DNA from: M3007 sp044230315
Lineage (GTDB): Bacteria > Bacteroidota > Bacteroidia > Chitinophagales > Saprospiraceae
Length of the DNA stretch: 64,000 nt
NCBI GenBank assembly: GCA_044230315.1
Contig: JBGARJ010000001.1
Span: 62,001 to 126,000, forward strand
Direction: 5' to 3'
Both the position numbers and the translations under genes were made by a program. This document shows, piece after piece, positions 33,111 to 42,674 of this stretch. The notes below the pieces were generated by a model that worked only from the letters and a program-made list of their open reading frames with translations, was not told the DNA's origin and made no database searches. Numbering within the stretch: position 1 is the first letter of the stretch; the number at the start of each line of letters is the position of its first letter.

Positions 33111-36100
33111 TCAGGGCGCCTGCTCAGTGCCTGCGCTTTTTTCCCGGTATAATATCCAAATCCCCGAGGGCAGCACAATCAGCAGCAGCGGCAATGCCGC
33201 CAGAAACCCGCCGATTACGGCGATAGCCAAGGGCTGGTGCAACTGCGCCCCGGTGCCTATACCGAGTGCGAGGGGCATCAACGCGATCATGGCGCCAAGG
33301 GCGGTCATCAATTTGGGGCGCAGCCGGGTTGAAATGGAAAAAATGATGGACGCTTCCACTGACGCCCCTGCAGCCCAGGTATCGCGGAACTGCAGAAAGG
33401 TAAAAATGGCGTTTTCACCCACGATACCCACTATCATGATAAGGCCCGTGTAACTCCCCACATTCAGCGCCGTGTGCGTCAAGTAAAGCAGCCCGTAACT
33501 GCCCGAAATACCCATTACGGCGACCAGCAAAATGAGCAGCGCGATGCGCACGTCGCGGAACAGGAACAGGATTGTGCCGAACACCAGCAGGCTGGCTACA
33601 ATGAGAATGGTGAGCAATTCGCGAAACGACTGCTGCTGCTCGGCGAATGCACCGCCATACTGAATATGATAACCGGCCGGAAGCGGTACCCTTGCCCGAA
33701 GTTCACGCCGGATGTCGCGCATTACGCTGCCCAGGTCGCGGTTGTCCAAACGGCCGGTTACCACGCCCATCATTTGCAGGTTTTCCCGCTCGATTTCGGC
33801 CTCGCCTTCTTCCAGATGGATGGTAGCCAGTTCGGTTATGGGTTTCAGCCGGCCGTTGGGCAGGAAAATTTGCAGGCGCCGAAGACTTTCGACGCTTAAG
33901 GTGCGGTTGTTCGGATACACCAACCGGATATCCGACAGTTGCTCGGGTTCGTAGAGGCTGCCCAGCACATTGCCTTCGAGGGCGGTTTGTAACTGGTACT
34001 GGAGGTTAGCCGGGGTAATGCCAAACTGGGCCAGCCGTACAAAATCGGGTTCTACCCGCACTGTCGGTCCGGCGATCACAATGCCATCGAATACATCGGC
34101 TGCACCCGGCACCCCCTCAACTACCCCGGCTACCTGCCGCGACAGATGTTGCAGGGTTTTTTGATCGGAGCCATAAATTTTCACCTCGATGGGCTGTACG
34201 CTCGCCATGAGATCGCCGAGCATGTCGCCGATCACCTGCCCGAAATCGATCCGGAGCGCCGGTTGTGTGGCCTCTACCCGGTCGCGGATATCGGCGATGA
34301 CCTCTTCTGTACTGCGGGAGCGTTGTTTTTTCAGTTGGATCAGGTAATCACCGCGGCTGGGTTCGGTGATGAAAAAGCCCATTTGTGTGCCGGTACGGCG
34401 GCTGTACGTTTCCACTTCCGGAATTTTTACGATAATTTTTTCCACCTCGCGCAAGATCCGGTCGGTTTCTTCAAGAGAGGTGCCGGGTGGCGAATCGTAG
34501 TCGAGCACGATGCTGCCCTCATCCATTTCCGGCAGGAAACCCGTTTCCAATTTTGGGAAAACATAAAAAACAGACCATGCCAGCGCGGCGATCAAAAATA
34601 TGCTTAGCCACGCGTGGCGAATAAAAAACCGCACCCAGCGCTGTTCCGGTACCTGGTGCCCGATAACGGCTTTTTTACCCGGCCGTTCCCGGGTAAGCAA
34701 TAAATAAACGACCGGCAACAGCAGCCAGGTGACGAAAAAGGAGCAAACCAGCGTGATCATCATCGCGTCGGTCATCACTTTAAAATACGCGCCAGCCACG
34801 CCGCTCATCAGCACGAAGGGGAAGAAAATAACGATAGTACTGGCTGAAGAACCCAGCATAGCAGGCAGCAAATAGCGGATCGATTTACCCAGCAATTCGC
34901 GGGTGGGGGCGTCGGGGTGCTCTTCATGGGTGCGGTGGATTTGTTCCACCACCACGATGGCATCGTCGATGATAAGACCAATGGCCGCGGCGATAGCGCC
35001 GAGTGTCATGATATTGAAACCCTGACCGATGCTCCAAAGTGCCAGCAGGGTCAGCGCCAGGGTGATGGGGATGGTGATCAGGATGGTAGCGCTGGCTTTG
35101 AGCGAACGCAGGAACAAAATAGCAACGAAAATCGCGAGGAGCAGGCCAATCCACAGGCTGTCGGTTACGCTGCGCACGGCGTCGTTCACAAAATCGGCCT
35201 GCACGTAGAACGGCTGTACCGACACGTCTTTCGGCAAAATATCACGTAGTTCGGTCACCTTTTTGTCCATGTCGGCCGACAAGTCGATCAGGTTGGTATT
35301 GGGCTGCTTGACGACAGCGATCAGGATACCATCCTTTCCATTGGCATTGATGGCCACGTATTCCTTGGCTGCTCGGATTTGTACCTCCGCTATGTCTTTC
35401 AGCAACAGGATGCGCTTGCCGGTATTGCTGATCACGATGTTTTCAATCTCTTCCTTTTTGTCGATCTGGGCATCGGTCACCGTCAGGTAGAGGAACCGGT
35501 AATCGGAGAGATAGCCGTTGGATTTGATAAAATTCGATTGTGATAAAGCCTGGTTGATCGCGTCTGGCGTGATGCCCAGAGCGCTCATTTTCCGTATATT
35601 TAGGATCAGTTGAAATTCTTTCGTCTTGCCCCCGATAATGCGGATTTCGCTCACGCCGTCCACCTGCGAGAGGAAGGGCTTGATCGTGTAGAGTGCCAGT
35701 TTTTTCAACTCGATGGGCGAACGACCGCGGCCTTCCAGCGTGTAGCCAATGACCGGCAGGATGCTGGGATTCATTTTTTCCACCGTGATCTGAATATCGG
35801 GCGGAAGGGTATTGCGGATTTGATTGATGCGCGATTCGATGCGTTGCTGGCTCAGGTCGATATCGGCATTCCAATCCATGAAGGCGGATATTTCACAGCT
35901 GCCACGGCTGGTGGTACTGCGCACAAGTTTCAGGTCGGGGGTTTGCTTGATAGCATTTTCCAAGGGTTTGGTCACCGCCAGCATCATTTGCGCGACGGGC
36001 TGCTGGCCAGCGTCGGCGATGACTTTGATTTTCGGGAAGGTGATTTCCGGGAATAAGGCAGTTTTCATCCGGTTGTAGGCAAAACCGCCACCCAGGAGCA

Positions 36101-36155
36101 CAAGCGCGATAACAACCGCAAGGGGACTTTTGTATGCTGTAAAAAAATTGTCCAT
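33111..36155 (-). CDS. RND-family efflux transporter permease
   Basis: This 1014-residue inner-membrane pump has the two-fold RND organisation: helix 1 at ~10-28, a periplasmic porter region, a cluster of helices at ~325-530, a second porter region, and helices at ~830-1000. The proton-relay region reads AAIGLIIDDAIVVVEQIHRTHEE in helix 4, with the acidic pair of the HAE/multidrug branch rather than the CzcA metal branch. It works with the membrane fusion protein and TolC protein encoded just upstream, with four bases between stop and start. The substrate is not evident; a solvent or drug is more likely than a metal. Confidence 0.9.
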   Translation of the reverse strand: MDNFFTAYKSPLAVVIALVLLGGGFAYNRMKTALFPEITFPKIKVIADAGQQPVAQMMLAVTKPLENAIKQTPDLKLVRSTTSRGSCEISAFMDWNADIDLSQQRIESRINQIRNTLPPDIQITVEKMNPSILPVIGYTLEGRGRSPIELKKLALYTIKPFLSQVDGVSEIRIIGGKTKEFQLILNIRKMSALGITPDAINQALSQSNFIKSNGYLSDYRFLYLTVTDAQIDKKEEIENIVISNTGKRILLLKDIAEVQIRAAKEYVAINANGKDGILIAVVKQPNTNLIDLSADMDKKVTELRDILPKDVSVQPFYVQADFVNDAVRSVTDSLWIGLLLAIFVAILFLRSLKASATILITIPITLALTLLALWSIGQGFNIMTLGAIAAAIGLIIDDAIVVVEQIHRTHEEHPDAPTRELLGKSIRYLLPAMLGSSASTIVIFFPFVLMSGVAGAYFKVMTDAMMITLVCSFFVTWLLLPVVYLLLTRERPGKKAVIGHQVPEQRWVRFFIRHAWLSIFLIAALAWSVFYVFPKLETGFLPEMDEGSIVLDYDSPPGTSLEETDRILREVEKIIVKIPEVETYSRRTGTQMGFFITEPSRGDYLIQLKKQRSRSTEEVIADIRDRVEATQPALRIDFGQVIGDMLGDLMASVQPIEVKIYGSDQKTLQHLSRQVAGVVEGVPGAADVFDGIVIAGPTVRVEPDFVRLAQFGITPANLQYQLQTALEGNVLGSLYEPEQLSDIRLVYPNNRTLSVESLRRLQIFLPNGRLKPITELATIHLEEGEAEIERENLQMMGVVTGRLDNRDLGSVMRDIRRELRARVPLPAGYHIQYGGAFAEQQQSFRELLTILIVASLLVFGTILFLFRDVRIALLILLVAVMGISGSYGLLYLTHTALNVGSYTGLIMIVGIVGENAIFTFLQFRDTWAAGASVEASIIFSISTRLRPKLMTALGAMIALMPLALGIGTGAQLHQPLAIAVIGGFLAALPLLLIVLPSGIWILYREKSAGTEQAP

Positions 36156-36159
36156 GGCG

Positions 36160-37083
36160 TTATTGCTCGATGATCACCCGTGCCGAATCGGGCAGGCCGT
36201 AGTTGCCGGTCAGCACGATCCGGTCGTCGGGGTGTAATTTAGGGGCGAGGATTTCGACCCGGTCGGTCGTTTCCAGGCCTTTCCGGACCGGCACTTTTAC
36301 CGCCAGACTGTCGCCCTGCAGTTGCATAATCCAGAACTCGCTTTGTGTTTCATTGGTCAGCACGGCGGCTTTGGGCAACGAAACGGCGTTGCGGCGGGTG
36401 GTTTTGAGCAGCCGCACGGTAGCAATGAGGTTTTCGGGCAGGTTTTGGCCGTTGCCGATCCGGATCACGATACTCTGCGTTTGCGCCACCGGGTCCACCG
36501 TGGGCAGTGCTCCGGCCACGGCGCCGCGCAACGCGGTGCTGTCGGGTAAAACCAATTGCACGCCCCGGTTGCCGGCGAGGTAAGGCCGGAGTTCGAACGG
36601 CAGGTCGAGCAAAAAGACAAAGCTGTTGCGATCGGCGATGGTCGCCAGGGGTTCGCCGTCCTGCACGTAATCACCCGCCTGGTAATTTACCTGGGTGATG
36701 TACCCGTTCGCCGTAGCGCGGATAGGGGTCAGACCACTAAAATGGAGCGAGGTGTCGAGTTCGGACAGCGTGCTGCCGAGGCTTTCAGCTTCCTTGGTTT
36801 TTACCATGAACAACACCTGCCCGCGCTGCACCAGGTCGCCCGGATGGGTATTTACGGCCTGCAGGTAACCGGTCGCGGTCGATTTTACCTGATTTTTTAC
36901 CTGAAATACGCTTGTGGCATTCAGGTCGATATACTCTTCCAGCAGACCGGTTTCGGGCGCAGTAACCGTAACGGGCGTACGGGCGTCAACCCCGGCTTCG
37001 GCGGTTTCGGCCGGGCCTTTCACGGTACAGGCCGGCACACCGGGCAAAGCCGCAAAGCAAAACAGAACAAGGGTGTTTTTCAT
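36160..37083 (-). CDS. Membrane fusion protein of an RND efflux system (lipoprotein)
   Basis: This 307-residue periplasmic adaptor has a leader ending GVPAC, a plausible lipid-attachment Cys. Barrel-sandwich halves are seen as VKSTATGYLQAVNTHPGDLVQRGQVLF and IRATANGYITQVNYQAGDYVQDGEPLATI; the hairpin between them is short. C-terminal beta-barrel and membrane-proximal parts follow (VSLPKAAVLTNETQSEFWIMQ). The ATG at 37083 overlaps the TolC stop as ATGA, which fixes this start over one four codons upstream. Confidence 0.9.
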   Translation of the reverse strand: MKNTLVLFCFAALPGVPACTVKGPAETAEAGVDARTPVTVTAPETGLLEEYIDLNATSVFQVKNQVKSTATGYLQAVNTHPGDLVQRGQVLFMVKTKEAESLGSTLSELDTSLHFSGLTPIRATANGYITQVNYQAGDYVQDGEPLATIADRNSFVFLLDLPFELRPYLAGNRGVQLVLPDSTALRGAVAGALPTVDPVAQTQSIVIRIGNGQNLPENLIATVRLLKTTRRNAVSLPKAAVLTNETQSEFWIMQLQGDSLAVKVPVRKGLETTDRVEILAPKLHPDDRIVLTGNYGLPDSARVIIEQ

Positions 37084-38318
37084 TTCAAGCTCCAATAGTT
37101 CAACTGATTAATGATCTGCAACCGGGCGGTTTGCTGCTGCGTCAGGAGGTTTTGGGCGGTTAAATACGTATTGAGCGCCAGCATATAATCGGCGATGCGC
37201 ACATCGCCCGTATGCAGGAGTTTTCCGTTTGCTTCGAGCAGTGTCCGGCTGTATTTGATTTGGGCTGCCGTTTGGTCGATGAGTTGGTCGGCCTGGTTCA
37301 ACTGTTGGTTCAAAAGGGCGATCTGCTGCTGGTATTGTTGGTCGAAATAACGCGCATAACCCGCCCGGGTATGCTCGGCAATGGCGTTTTTGTCGTGCTG
37401 CAACCGGCGTTGGCGCCCGTCGTAGATCGGTACGCTGAGGCTGACGCCGGCGCTCACCCCAAAATTGCGGTACCCTTTTGAAGTAAAGGCCGAATTAAAA
37501 CCCGCATCGGCTACAATGCTCGCCCGGGGACGGTACGAAAAATCAACCAGGGCGTCGTTGTTGCGCAGTGTCAGGCTGTCGAGGCGGTAGGGTTCAAAAA
37601 AAGCCGACTCGGAAGGCTGGGGTAGCGGCTGCAGGGCGAGCGCCGGATCGGCCAGTGTCGCAGCAGTAGTGTCGGTAATGCCGCACAGGTAGTTCAGTGC
37701 CGACAGGTCGTTGCGCCACTGGTTATCGAGTTGCTGCACCAGCAATTCCTGTTGCTGCACCGTAGTCAGGAAGATGAGGTAATCGGTTTGGCGGTACACG
37801 CCTGTTTCGGTCAACTGCTTCAGCACAGCGGCTTCACGGTGCAACAAGTCCAGCGTAGAGCGGTTGAACTCTGCTTGCCGGTGGTCGCCATACGCGGTGA
37901 GGTACTGGGCCGTGATGCTCCGCCGCAGCTCTTGCGCGGTCGTTTTGGCGCTGTTTTGCGCCACGCGGGCCTGCAAGACAATGGTCTCGGCCTGAGCGGC
38001 GCTGTTTTCCCGGCCCACGATGGGCTGGCTGGCCGAAACCATAGCTGTCGCCAGGCCGCCATTGGTCAGCGCATAGTCGTATCCCCAACCCTCGAACGCA
38101 GGGGCCAGCAAGCCTGCCGCATTGGCGTTCAGCTGGGGGCCCAGGCTCGCCCGGAGCCGCAGGCTGTCGATCCGGCTGGCCGCGACCTGATTGTGCAAAT
38201 CCTGCAGGAGCGGGTTGCTGGCCAGGGCCTTGGTAAGGAAGAAATCCAGATCCCGTTGTTGCGCCCCGGCGCTCAGCGCTCCAAAGACGAACAAAAGCAG
38301 GAGAATCGGTTGACGCAT
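37080..38318 (-). CDS. TolC-family outer-membrane efflux protein
   Basis: This 412-residue protein has a signal peptide (ILLLLFVFGALSAGAQ). Two internally similar long-helix halves fit the outer membrane efflux protein family, for example SARIDSLRLRASLGPQLNANAAG-type strands and the helices around QQQELLVQQLDNQWRNDLSALNYLCG and NQQLNQADQLIDQTAAQIKYSRTLLEAN. It is the first gene of the pump operon; 54 bases separate it from the channel gene upstream, so it may also be cotranscribed with the regulators. Confidence 0.87.
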   Translation of the reverse strand: MRQPILLLLFVFGALSAGAQQRDLDFFLTKALASNPLLQDLHNQVAASRIDSLRLRASLGPQLNANAAGLLAPAFEGWGYDYALTNGGLATAMVSASQPIVGRENSAAQAETIVLQARVAQNSAKTTAQELRRSITAQYLTAYGDHRQAEFNRSTLDLLHREAAVLKQLTETGVYRQTDYLIFLTTVQQQELLVQQLDNQWRNDLSALNYLCGITDTTAATLADPALALQPLPQPSESAFFEPYRLDSLTLRNNDALVDFSYRPRASIVADAGFNSAFTSKGYRNFGVSAGVSLSVPIYDGRQRRLQHDKNAIAEHTRAGYARYFDQQYQQQIALLNQQLNQADQLIDQTAAQIKYSRTLLEANGKLLHTGDVRIADYMLALNTYLTAQNLLTQQQTARLQIINQLNYWSLK

Positions 38319-38372
38319 GGGTGTCGGATTTGAATGCTGGCAAAAACGACCGGCCCGAAAAGCCAGTGACAA

Positions 38373-38903
38373 TCAACTGTTGTTTTTTGATTTTTGGGAG
38401 AACGATTCCCGGAGTTGGGCAATATTGGCGATCACCAGAATAGTGAAAAAGAACGCGATGAACAGCTCCAGCATGACGAGTACCCGGGCGCTGATCGTAT
38501 GCGGGGTGATTTCACCCAACCCGGCCGTTGTAAACGTCGTAACACTGAAATACAAAAAAGTGACGAGCGTATCCACCCGGTTGTCGGGGCCGAAATCGCC
38601 GGAAAATGCCTTGGCGTTGATCTGATAAAGGCAGTAATAATCCAGCCCGAAGGACAAGATAATGAGCAGTACGCTCAACGCCACAAAGGGTACAATTTCA
38701 TGAAAATAAAACTCGTGATGCGAGGTCGCCCGGATATTGGAAAACGTAAACCAGATGAAATAAGCCGATTTGCCGGCGCTCACAATAAACAATACCACTT
38801 CGCGAACCACCGGGTTGACCAATTCCAGGTAATCGAGCATAAAAACAATGAACCCCAACCCGATAACCGTCAGGTATTTGTATGTCGTGGTAGGCTGTGT
38901 CAT
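38373..38903 (-). CDS. Two-pore-helix potassium-channel-like protein with atypical filter
   Basis: This 176-residue protein has about four hydrophobic segments. The C-terminal half has the ion_trans_2 pattern: a pore-helix FLYFSVTTFTTAGLGEI followed by a last helix LVMLELFIAFFFTILVIANIA. The filter reads TTAGLGE where K+ channels usually have T-V-G-Y-G-D, so selectivity may differ. The ATG at 38903 overlaps the kinase stop (ATGA), setting the start and indicating translational coupling to the two-component system. Confidence 0.75.
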   Translation of the reverse strand: MTQPTTTYKYLTVIGLGFIVFMLDYLELVNPVVREVVLFIVSAGKSAYFIWFTFSNIRATSHHEFYFHEIVPFVALSVLLIILSFGLDYYCLYQINAKAFSGDFGPDNRVDTLVTFLYFSVTTFTTAGLGEITPHTISARVLVMLELFIAFFFTILVIANIAQLRESFSQKSKNNS

Positions 38904-40192
38904 GGACGCGTGGTTGGAGTATTTTGCTTTACTGGTGCAAATAACACTATTGCGGTCCAAATCCCCGCTTCGAAGCCTAGCCTGAACGCAAAATCGTTTT
39001 TAGCGCAAATTTCGGTCACGATCGATAGCCCGAGCCCAAGTCCGTCGGACTGGTGATGCCCCCTGGCAAACCGGCCGCTCAGGGTCTCCGGAGGTGTTTC
39101 GGGCGGTTCGCCGGAGTTGGATACTGTTAGCCCCGATTCGTCCAGTTGAACCTCTAACATGCCGCCCTTTTGGTTGTATTTGACCGCGTTGGTCAACAGG
39201 TTGGTGACCAGTGTGTCGGCCAGCACGGGATTCATATCGACCCAAACCGGTTGGCAGCGTGTGGTGCTTTGCAGTTGTTTTTGAAGAATAAAGTCTTCCA
39301 GCCAGCGCAGTCTTTTTTCCACGAGGGGTTGCCAGTTGAGCCGCCGGCGTTCCGGAAACTGGTCGTTTTCTATTTTCGTAAGCAGCAACAGGCTTTCATT
39401 GAGCCGTGCCATCCGGCGGGCGCTTTGAGCGATGATCTGGAGTTGTCCGGCTTGCTGTACGGGTAGTCCTTCTGCCTGGAGCAGCATTTCCACTTTGCTC
39501 TGAATGACGGCGAGTGGCGTTTGCAGTTCGTGGCTGGCGTTCTCCGTGAATTGTTTGACCATGCGAAAATCGCGCTGTACCTGGTCGGTCAGATCTTCCA
39601 GGGTCCGGTTCAGTTCGCCAAACTCGTCCACCGGTGTTGGCGCCAGTTGGAGTGGGGCGGTATCGGCCAGTCGAAAACGCCGCATCCGGTCGAGCGTGTT
39701 GAAAAAAGGCTGCCACACCCGCCGCGCCACCCGGCGGTTGACCCACAACAACACGCCGAAGAACACGCCGAACAACGCGCCTAGCAATAGAGCTACCGTA
39801 GCGGCCAGGTCCTCATGCTCCAGGGTGCTTTGCGCCAGGGTCACGCGCCGCCATTGCCCCCGTATTTTGACCGGGAAATTCAACCGGCGAAAAGGCTCGC
39901 GTTCGGCTTCCAGGTTGTTGTACAGCAAGGTGTCGGAGATCGAAGCGGGAAAAGGGGCCGCCACCGGCTGCTCGCCAACTTCCAGCCGGTTGTACTGGCT
40001 TTGAAAAAAAACGGGCAGCGTATCATGTAGACGGACATAGGCTTCGATTTCCGATTGCCGGCCGGTGAGGTTTTCTTCTGTGAAATCATCGACCGCAGCG
40101 ATCAATACAAAATACATCGCCGCACCGGCCAGCGCAAATATGGGTGCTGCCGCCCACAGAAATACGTATTGGGTTTGGTTGAGCAGTTTCAT
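38900..40192 (-). CDS. Sensor histidine kinase
   Basis: This 430-residue inner-membrane kinase has helices at ~10-32 and ~130-152 flanking a periplasmic sensor of ~95 residues, then a HAMP-like linker (WQPFFNTLDRMRRFRLAD). The phospho-acceptor box is FTENASHELQTPLAVIQSKVE. ATP-binding boxes follow: NLLTNAVKYN (N box) and SDGLGLGLSIVTEI (G2 box); the G1 region is shortened (LTVSNSGEPP). It overlaps the response regulator gene by four bases. Confidence 0.92.
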   Translation of the reverse strand: MKLLNQTQYVFLWAAAPIFALAGAAMYFVLIAAVDDFTEENLTGRQSEIEAYVRLHDTLPVFFQSQYNRLEVGEQPVAAPFPASISDTLLYNNLEAEREPFRRLNFPVKIRGQWRRVTLAQSTLEHEDLAATVALLLGALFGVFFGVLLWVNRRVARRVWQPFFNTLDRMRRFRLADTAPLQLAPTPVDEFGELNRTLEDLTDQVQRDFRMVKQFTENASHELQTPLAVIQSKVEMLLQAEGLPVQQAGQLQIIAQSARRMARLNESLLLLTKIENDQFPERRRLNWQPLVEKRLRWLEDFILQKQLQSTTRCQPVWVDMNPVLADTLVTNLLTNAVKYNQKGGMLEVQLDESGLTVSNSGEPPETPPETLSGRFARGHHQSDGLGLGLSIVTEICAKNDFAFRLGFEAGIWTAIVLFAPVKQNTPTTRP

Positions 40193-40875
40193 ATCGGTTG
40201 GTCGGTGAATTTGTACCCTATACTATAAACTGCCCGGATATAGTCGCCGCTGCCCCGGTCGAGCAGTTTTTTCCGCAGGTTCTTCACATGCGAATAGATG
40301 AAATTAAAATCATCCATTTGGTCGGCGTCGTCGCCGAGCAGGTGTTCGGCAATGCTCTCCCGGCGCAGCACCCGGTGTTGGTTGGCCATAAAATAGAGCA
40401 AAAGGTCGTACTCTTTGGGGGTGAGATCGAGCGGCGTGCCCGATACAAGCACCAGTCTTTCGGCGGGTTTTACCCGAATTTCCCGGAACACGACATCCGG
40501 GCTGCCTCCAAACCGCCGCCGCCGGAGCAGGGCTTTGAGCCGGGCATTGAGTTCGGACAGGTGGAAAGGTTTGGTCAGGTAATCGTCGGCGCCGAGGTCG
40601 AGGGCCGCGACCCGGTCGTCGAGCGCGTTGCGGGCGCTGATGATCAGGACCCCGGTTTCAGGGCGTTGTTTTTTTAGCATGCGGACCACGTCCAGGCCGG
40701 AACCGCCGCCAGGCAGGTTTATATCAACAATCAGGCAATCGTATTCATAGCAAGCGGTTTTTTCCGCGGCGGCCGGGAAATCATGCGCCCATTCTACCAA
40801 AAACCCTTCGCCTTGGAGAAATTCCTGTACGGTAAGCGCCAGGTCGCGTTCGTCTTCAATGAGTAAGAGTTTCAT
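40189..40875 (-). CDS. OmpR-family response regulator
   Basis: This 228-residue protein has a receiver domain with the acidic pocket in LLLIEDERD, phospho-acceptor Asp51 in LIVDINLP, Thr/Ser in IISARNA and Lys in YLTKPFHLSELNARLKALLRRR. The C-terminal winged helix reads LTPKEYDLLLYFMANQHRVLRRESI with the recognition helix near NFIYSHVKNLRKKL. The ATG at 40875 is favoured by the family N terminus; a CATCTTTG box at 40881-40888 would start transcription almost at that codon, so the message may be nearly leaderless. It likely controls the channel and efflux genes downstream. Confidence 0.92.
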   Translation of the reverse strand: MKLLLIEDERDLALTVQEFLQGEGFLVEWAHDFPAAAEKTACYEYDCLIVDINLPGGGSGLDVVRMLKKQRPETGVLIISARNALDDRVAALDLGADDYLTKPFHLSELNARLKALLRRRRFGGSPDVVFREIRVKPAERLVLVSGTPLDLTPKEYDLLLYFMANQHRVLRRESIAEHLLGDDADQMDDFNFIYSHVKNLRKKLLDRGSGDYIRAVYSIGYKFTDQPI

Positions 40876-41036
40876 CAGGACAAAGATGGAGCCTGATTTT
40901 GGAGAAAAGTAGGCTGCTTTTAGGGGCGCAGCATAGTTTTTACCTTCCAAAATTCAGGCCACGCTGCGTATCTTCGTGGTCCGGAATCTTCCCCGTCGCA
41001 ACAAGTCTGTTATTCAAGCCTGTTAAATCATTTGCC

Positions 41037-41798
41037 ATGTTCTTCTATGGAGTAGTATTGGCCGCCTTAGCCCTGGTCGCCAGTTTGCGTATTGCGCAGG
41101 AGTACCAGCGCGCCATCGTCTTCCGGTTGGGCCGGTTCACCGGCCTGCGGGGCCCCGGACTCTACTGGCTGATCCCGTTGATCGAGCGGCAGCAGACCGT
41201 AGACATCCGCACCCGCACCGTCGACCTCGAGCGGCAGGAAACGATCACCAAAGACAGCGTGACGATCAAAGTAAATGCCGTGCTGTGGTTCAAGATCAGC
41301 GACCCCGAAAAGGCGATCCTCAACGTGGCCAATTACAACCAGGCCGTATACCAGTTTTCGGTGACGGCCTTGCGCAACATCATCGGCCAACACCTGCTGG
41401 ACGAGGTGCTCAAAGAGCGGGAGCAAATCAACCATACGCTGCAGCAAATGGTCGACGCGGCGACCGACCCCTGGGGCATCAAGATTGAGATGGTGGAAAT
41501 GAAAGACGTGGAAATCCCCGAATCCATGCAACGCGCCATGGCCCGCGAAGCCGAGGCCATCCGGGAAAAACGCGCGCGGATTATCAAGGCCGAAGCCGAA
41601 CTGGAATCGTCCCAAAAACTCTCGCAGGGCGCCGAGCAGATTGCCAAAAACCCGATCGCGCTCGAACTGCGCCGCATGCAGATGCTGTCGGAGATCGGCA
41701 TCGACAACAATACCACGACGGTTATCCTGATCCCGTCGGAGTTTACCACGGCCGCGAAGGCGTACAGCGATGCGGCGGCGGCAAAAAAACTGGGGTAA
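41037..41798 (+). CDS. Slipin / stomatin-like SPFH (Band 7) protein
   Basis: This 253-residue membrane-scaffold protein has an N-terminal hydrophobic anchor (residues 1-18), then the SPFH core: QEYQRAIVFRLGRFTGLRGPGLYWLIPLIE, VDIRTRTVDLERQETITKDSVTIKVNAVLWF, and the C-terminal coiled region REAEAIREKRARIIKAEAELESSQKL. The slipin subfamily organises membrane microdomains, often with an NfeD partner, which is absent here. The start at 41037 follows the hydrophobic anchor; earlier in-frame residues look non-coding. Confidence 0.92.
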   Translation: MFFYGVVLAALALVASLRIAQEYQRAIVFRLGRFTGLRGPGLYWLIPLIERQQTVDIRTRTVDLERQETITKDSVTIKVNAVLWFKISDPEKAILNVANYNQAVYQFSVTALRNIIGQHLLDEVLKEREQINHTLQQMVDAATDPWGIKIEMVEMKDVEIPESMQRAMAREAEAIREKRARIIKAEAELESSQKLSQGAEQIAKNPIALELRRMQMLSEIGIDNNTTTVILIPSEFTTAAKAYSDAAAAKKLG

Positions 41799-41940
41799 AG
41801 GCGTTCTTGACGGGATTTGGCAGTGGCAGCACGGGTCAATGCCCGGCTGGCCGATGCTTATGGGCGCAGGCTTTCAGTGGTGCGCATTTTGGCTTCGTTG
41901 TTCCTGTTGCGCGATAGACACGCATATATGGCGTGAATCC

Positions 41941-42663
41941 TTATCCAATCTTTATGGCCTGTTCAAGGCGCTCGGCCACATTGTCCCAGTTGACGATGGC
42001 CCAGAGTGCATCCACGAAGCCGTCGCGTTTATTCCGCCATTTCAGGTAATAGGCGTGCTCCCAAACGTCGATGACCAACAATGGCACCACGCCCCATTGG
42101 GTTAGTTTTTCATGATTTTCGCATTGCAGCACGGTCAGGCTGTCGAAATAAGGTTGATAGCCGAGAATGCCCCATCCGTTGCCATCCACATTTTTGGAGA
42201 GGTAAGCCAAAAGCCCTTTCAATTGATCAAAGGTGCCGAATTGCCGTTCGATACGTCGCAGGAGATTGCCCGCGGGCTGGCTGGGGCTAGCGGAAAGGTT
42301 GGTCCAGAATATGGAGTGCAGAATATGACTCGACGCCTGGAGCGTGAGTTTCTTGGTATAAAAATCAGAACCCTCAAAGTCGCCTTTGGACAAACAATCC
42401 CGGATCTTGCCTTGGTATTTGTTCGCCGCTTTCACGGCATTGCCGTGGTGAAACGTAAAGTGCAGGTGCATCGTTTCCTCGTCCATATAGGGCTCTAGCG
42501 CGTTTTCCGCAAAAGGGAGAGGAGTCTGGACAAAATTGCCCTGGGCATCTACCAGTTTGTCGATGGGATTGCGGTGGAGATTTTGGGCGAAAGCCTGTTG
42601 CTCACCGAGGCTGAGTGCGCCACCGAGCAGGAGGGAATTGCGTAGAAATTCCTGACGTTTCAT
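41941..42663 (-). CDS. Exported Fe/Mn superoxide dismutase (ChrC-like)
   Basis: This 240-residue SOD has an N-terminal leader (RQEFLRNSLLLGGALSLGEQQAFA) that looks like an export or Tat-like signal. Metal ligand regions are recognisable: HLHFTFHHG, ILHSIFW and DVWEHAYYLKWRNKR, with the family's GNGWGILGY. It is the last gene of the chromate operon, 11 bases after chrA. SodB-like ChrC proteins occur in known chr operons and help with superoxide made during chromate reduction. Confidence 0.88.
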   Translation of the reverse strand: MKRQEFLRNSLLLGGALSLGEQQAFAQNLHRNPIDKLVDAQGNFVQTPLPFAENALEPYMDEETMHLHFTFHHGNAVKAANKYQGKIRDCLSKGDFEGSDFYTKKLTLQASSHILHSIFWTNLSASPSQPAGNLLRRIERQFGTFDQLKGLLAYLSKNVDGNGWGILGYQPYFDSLTVLQCENHEKLTQWGVVPLLVIDVWEHAYYLKWRNKRDGFVDALWAIVNWDNVAERLEQAIKIG

Positions 42664-42674
42664 AGCTGCGTTGT

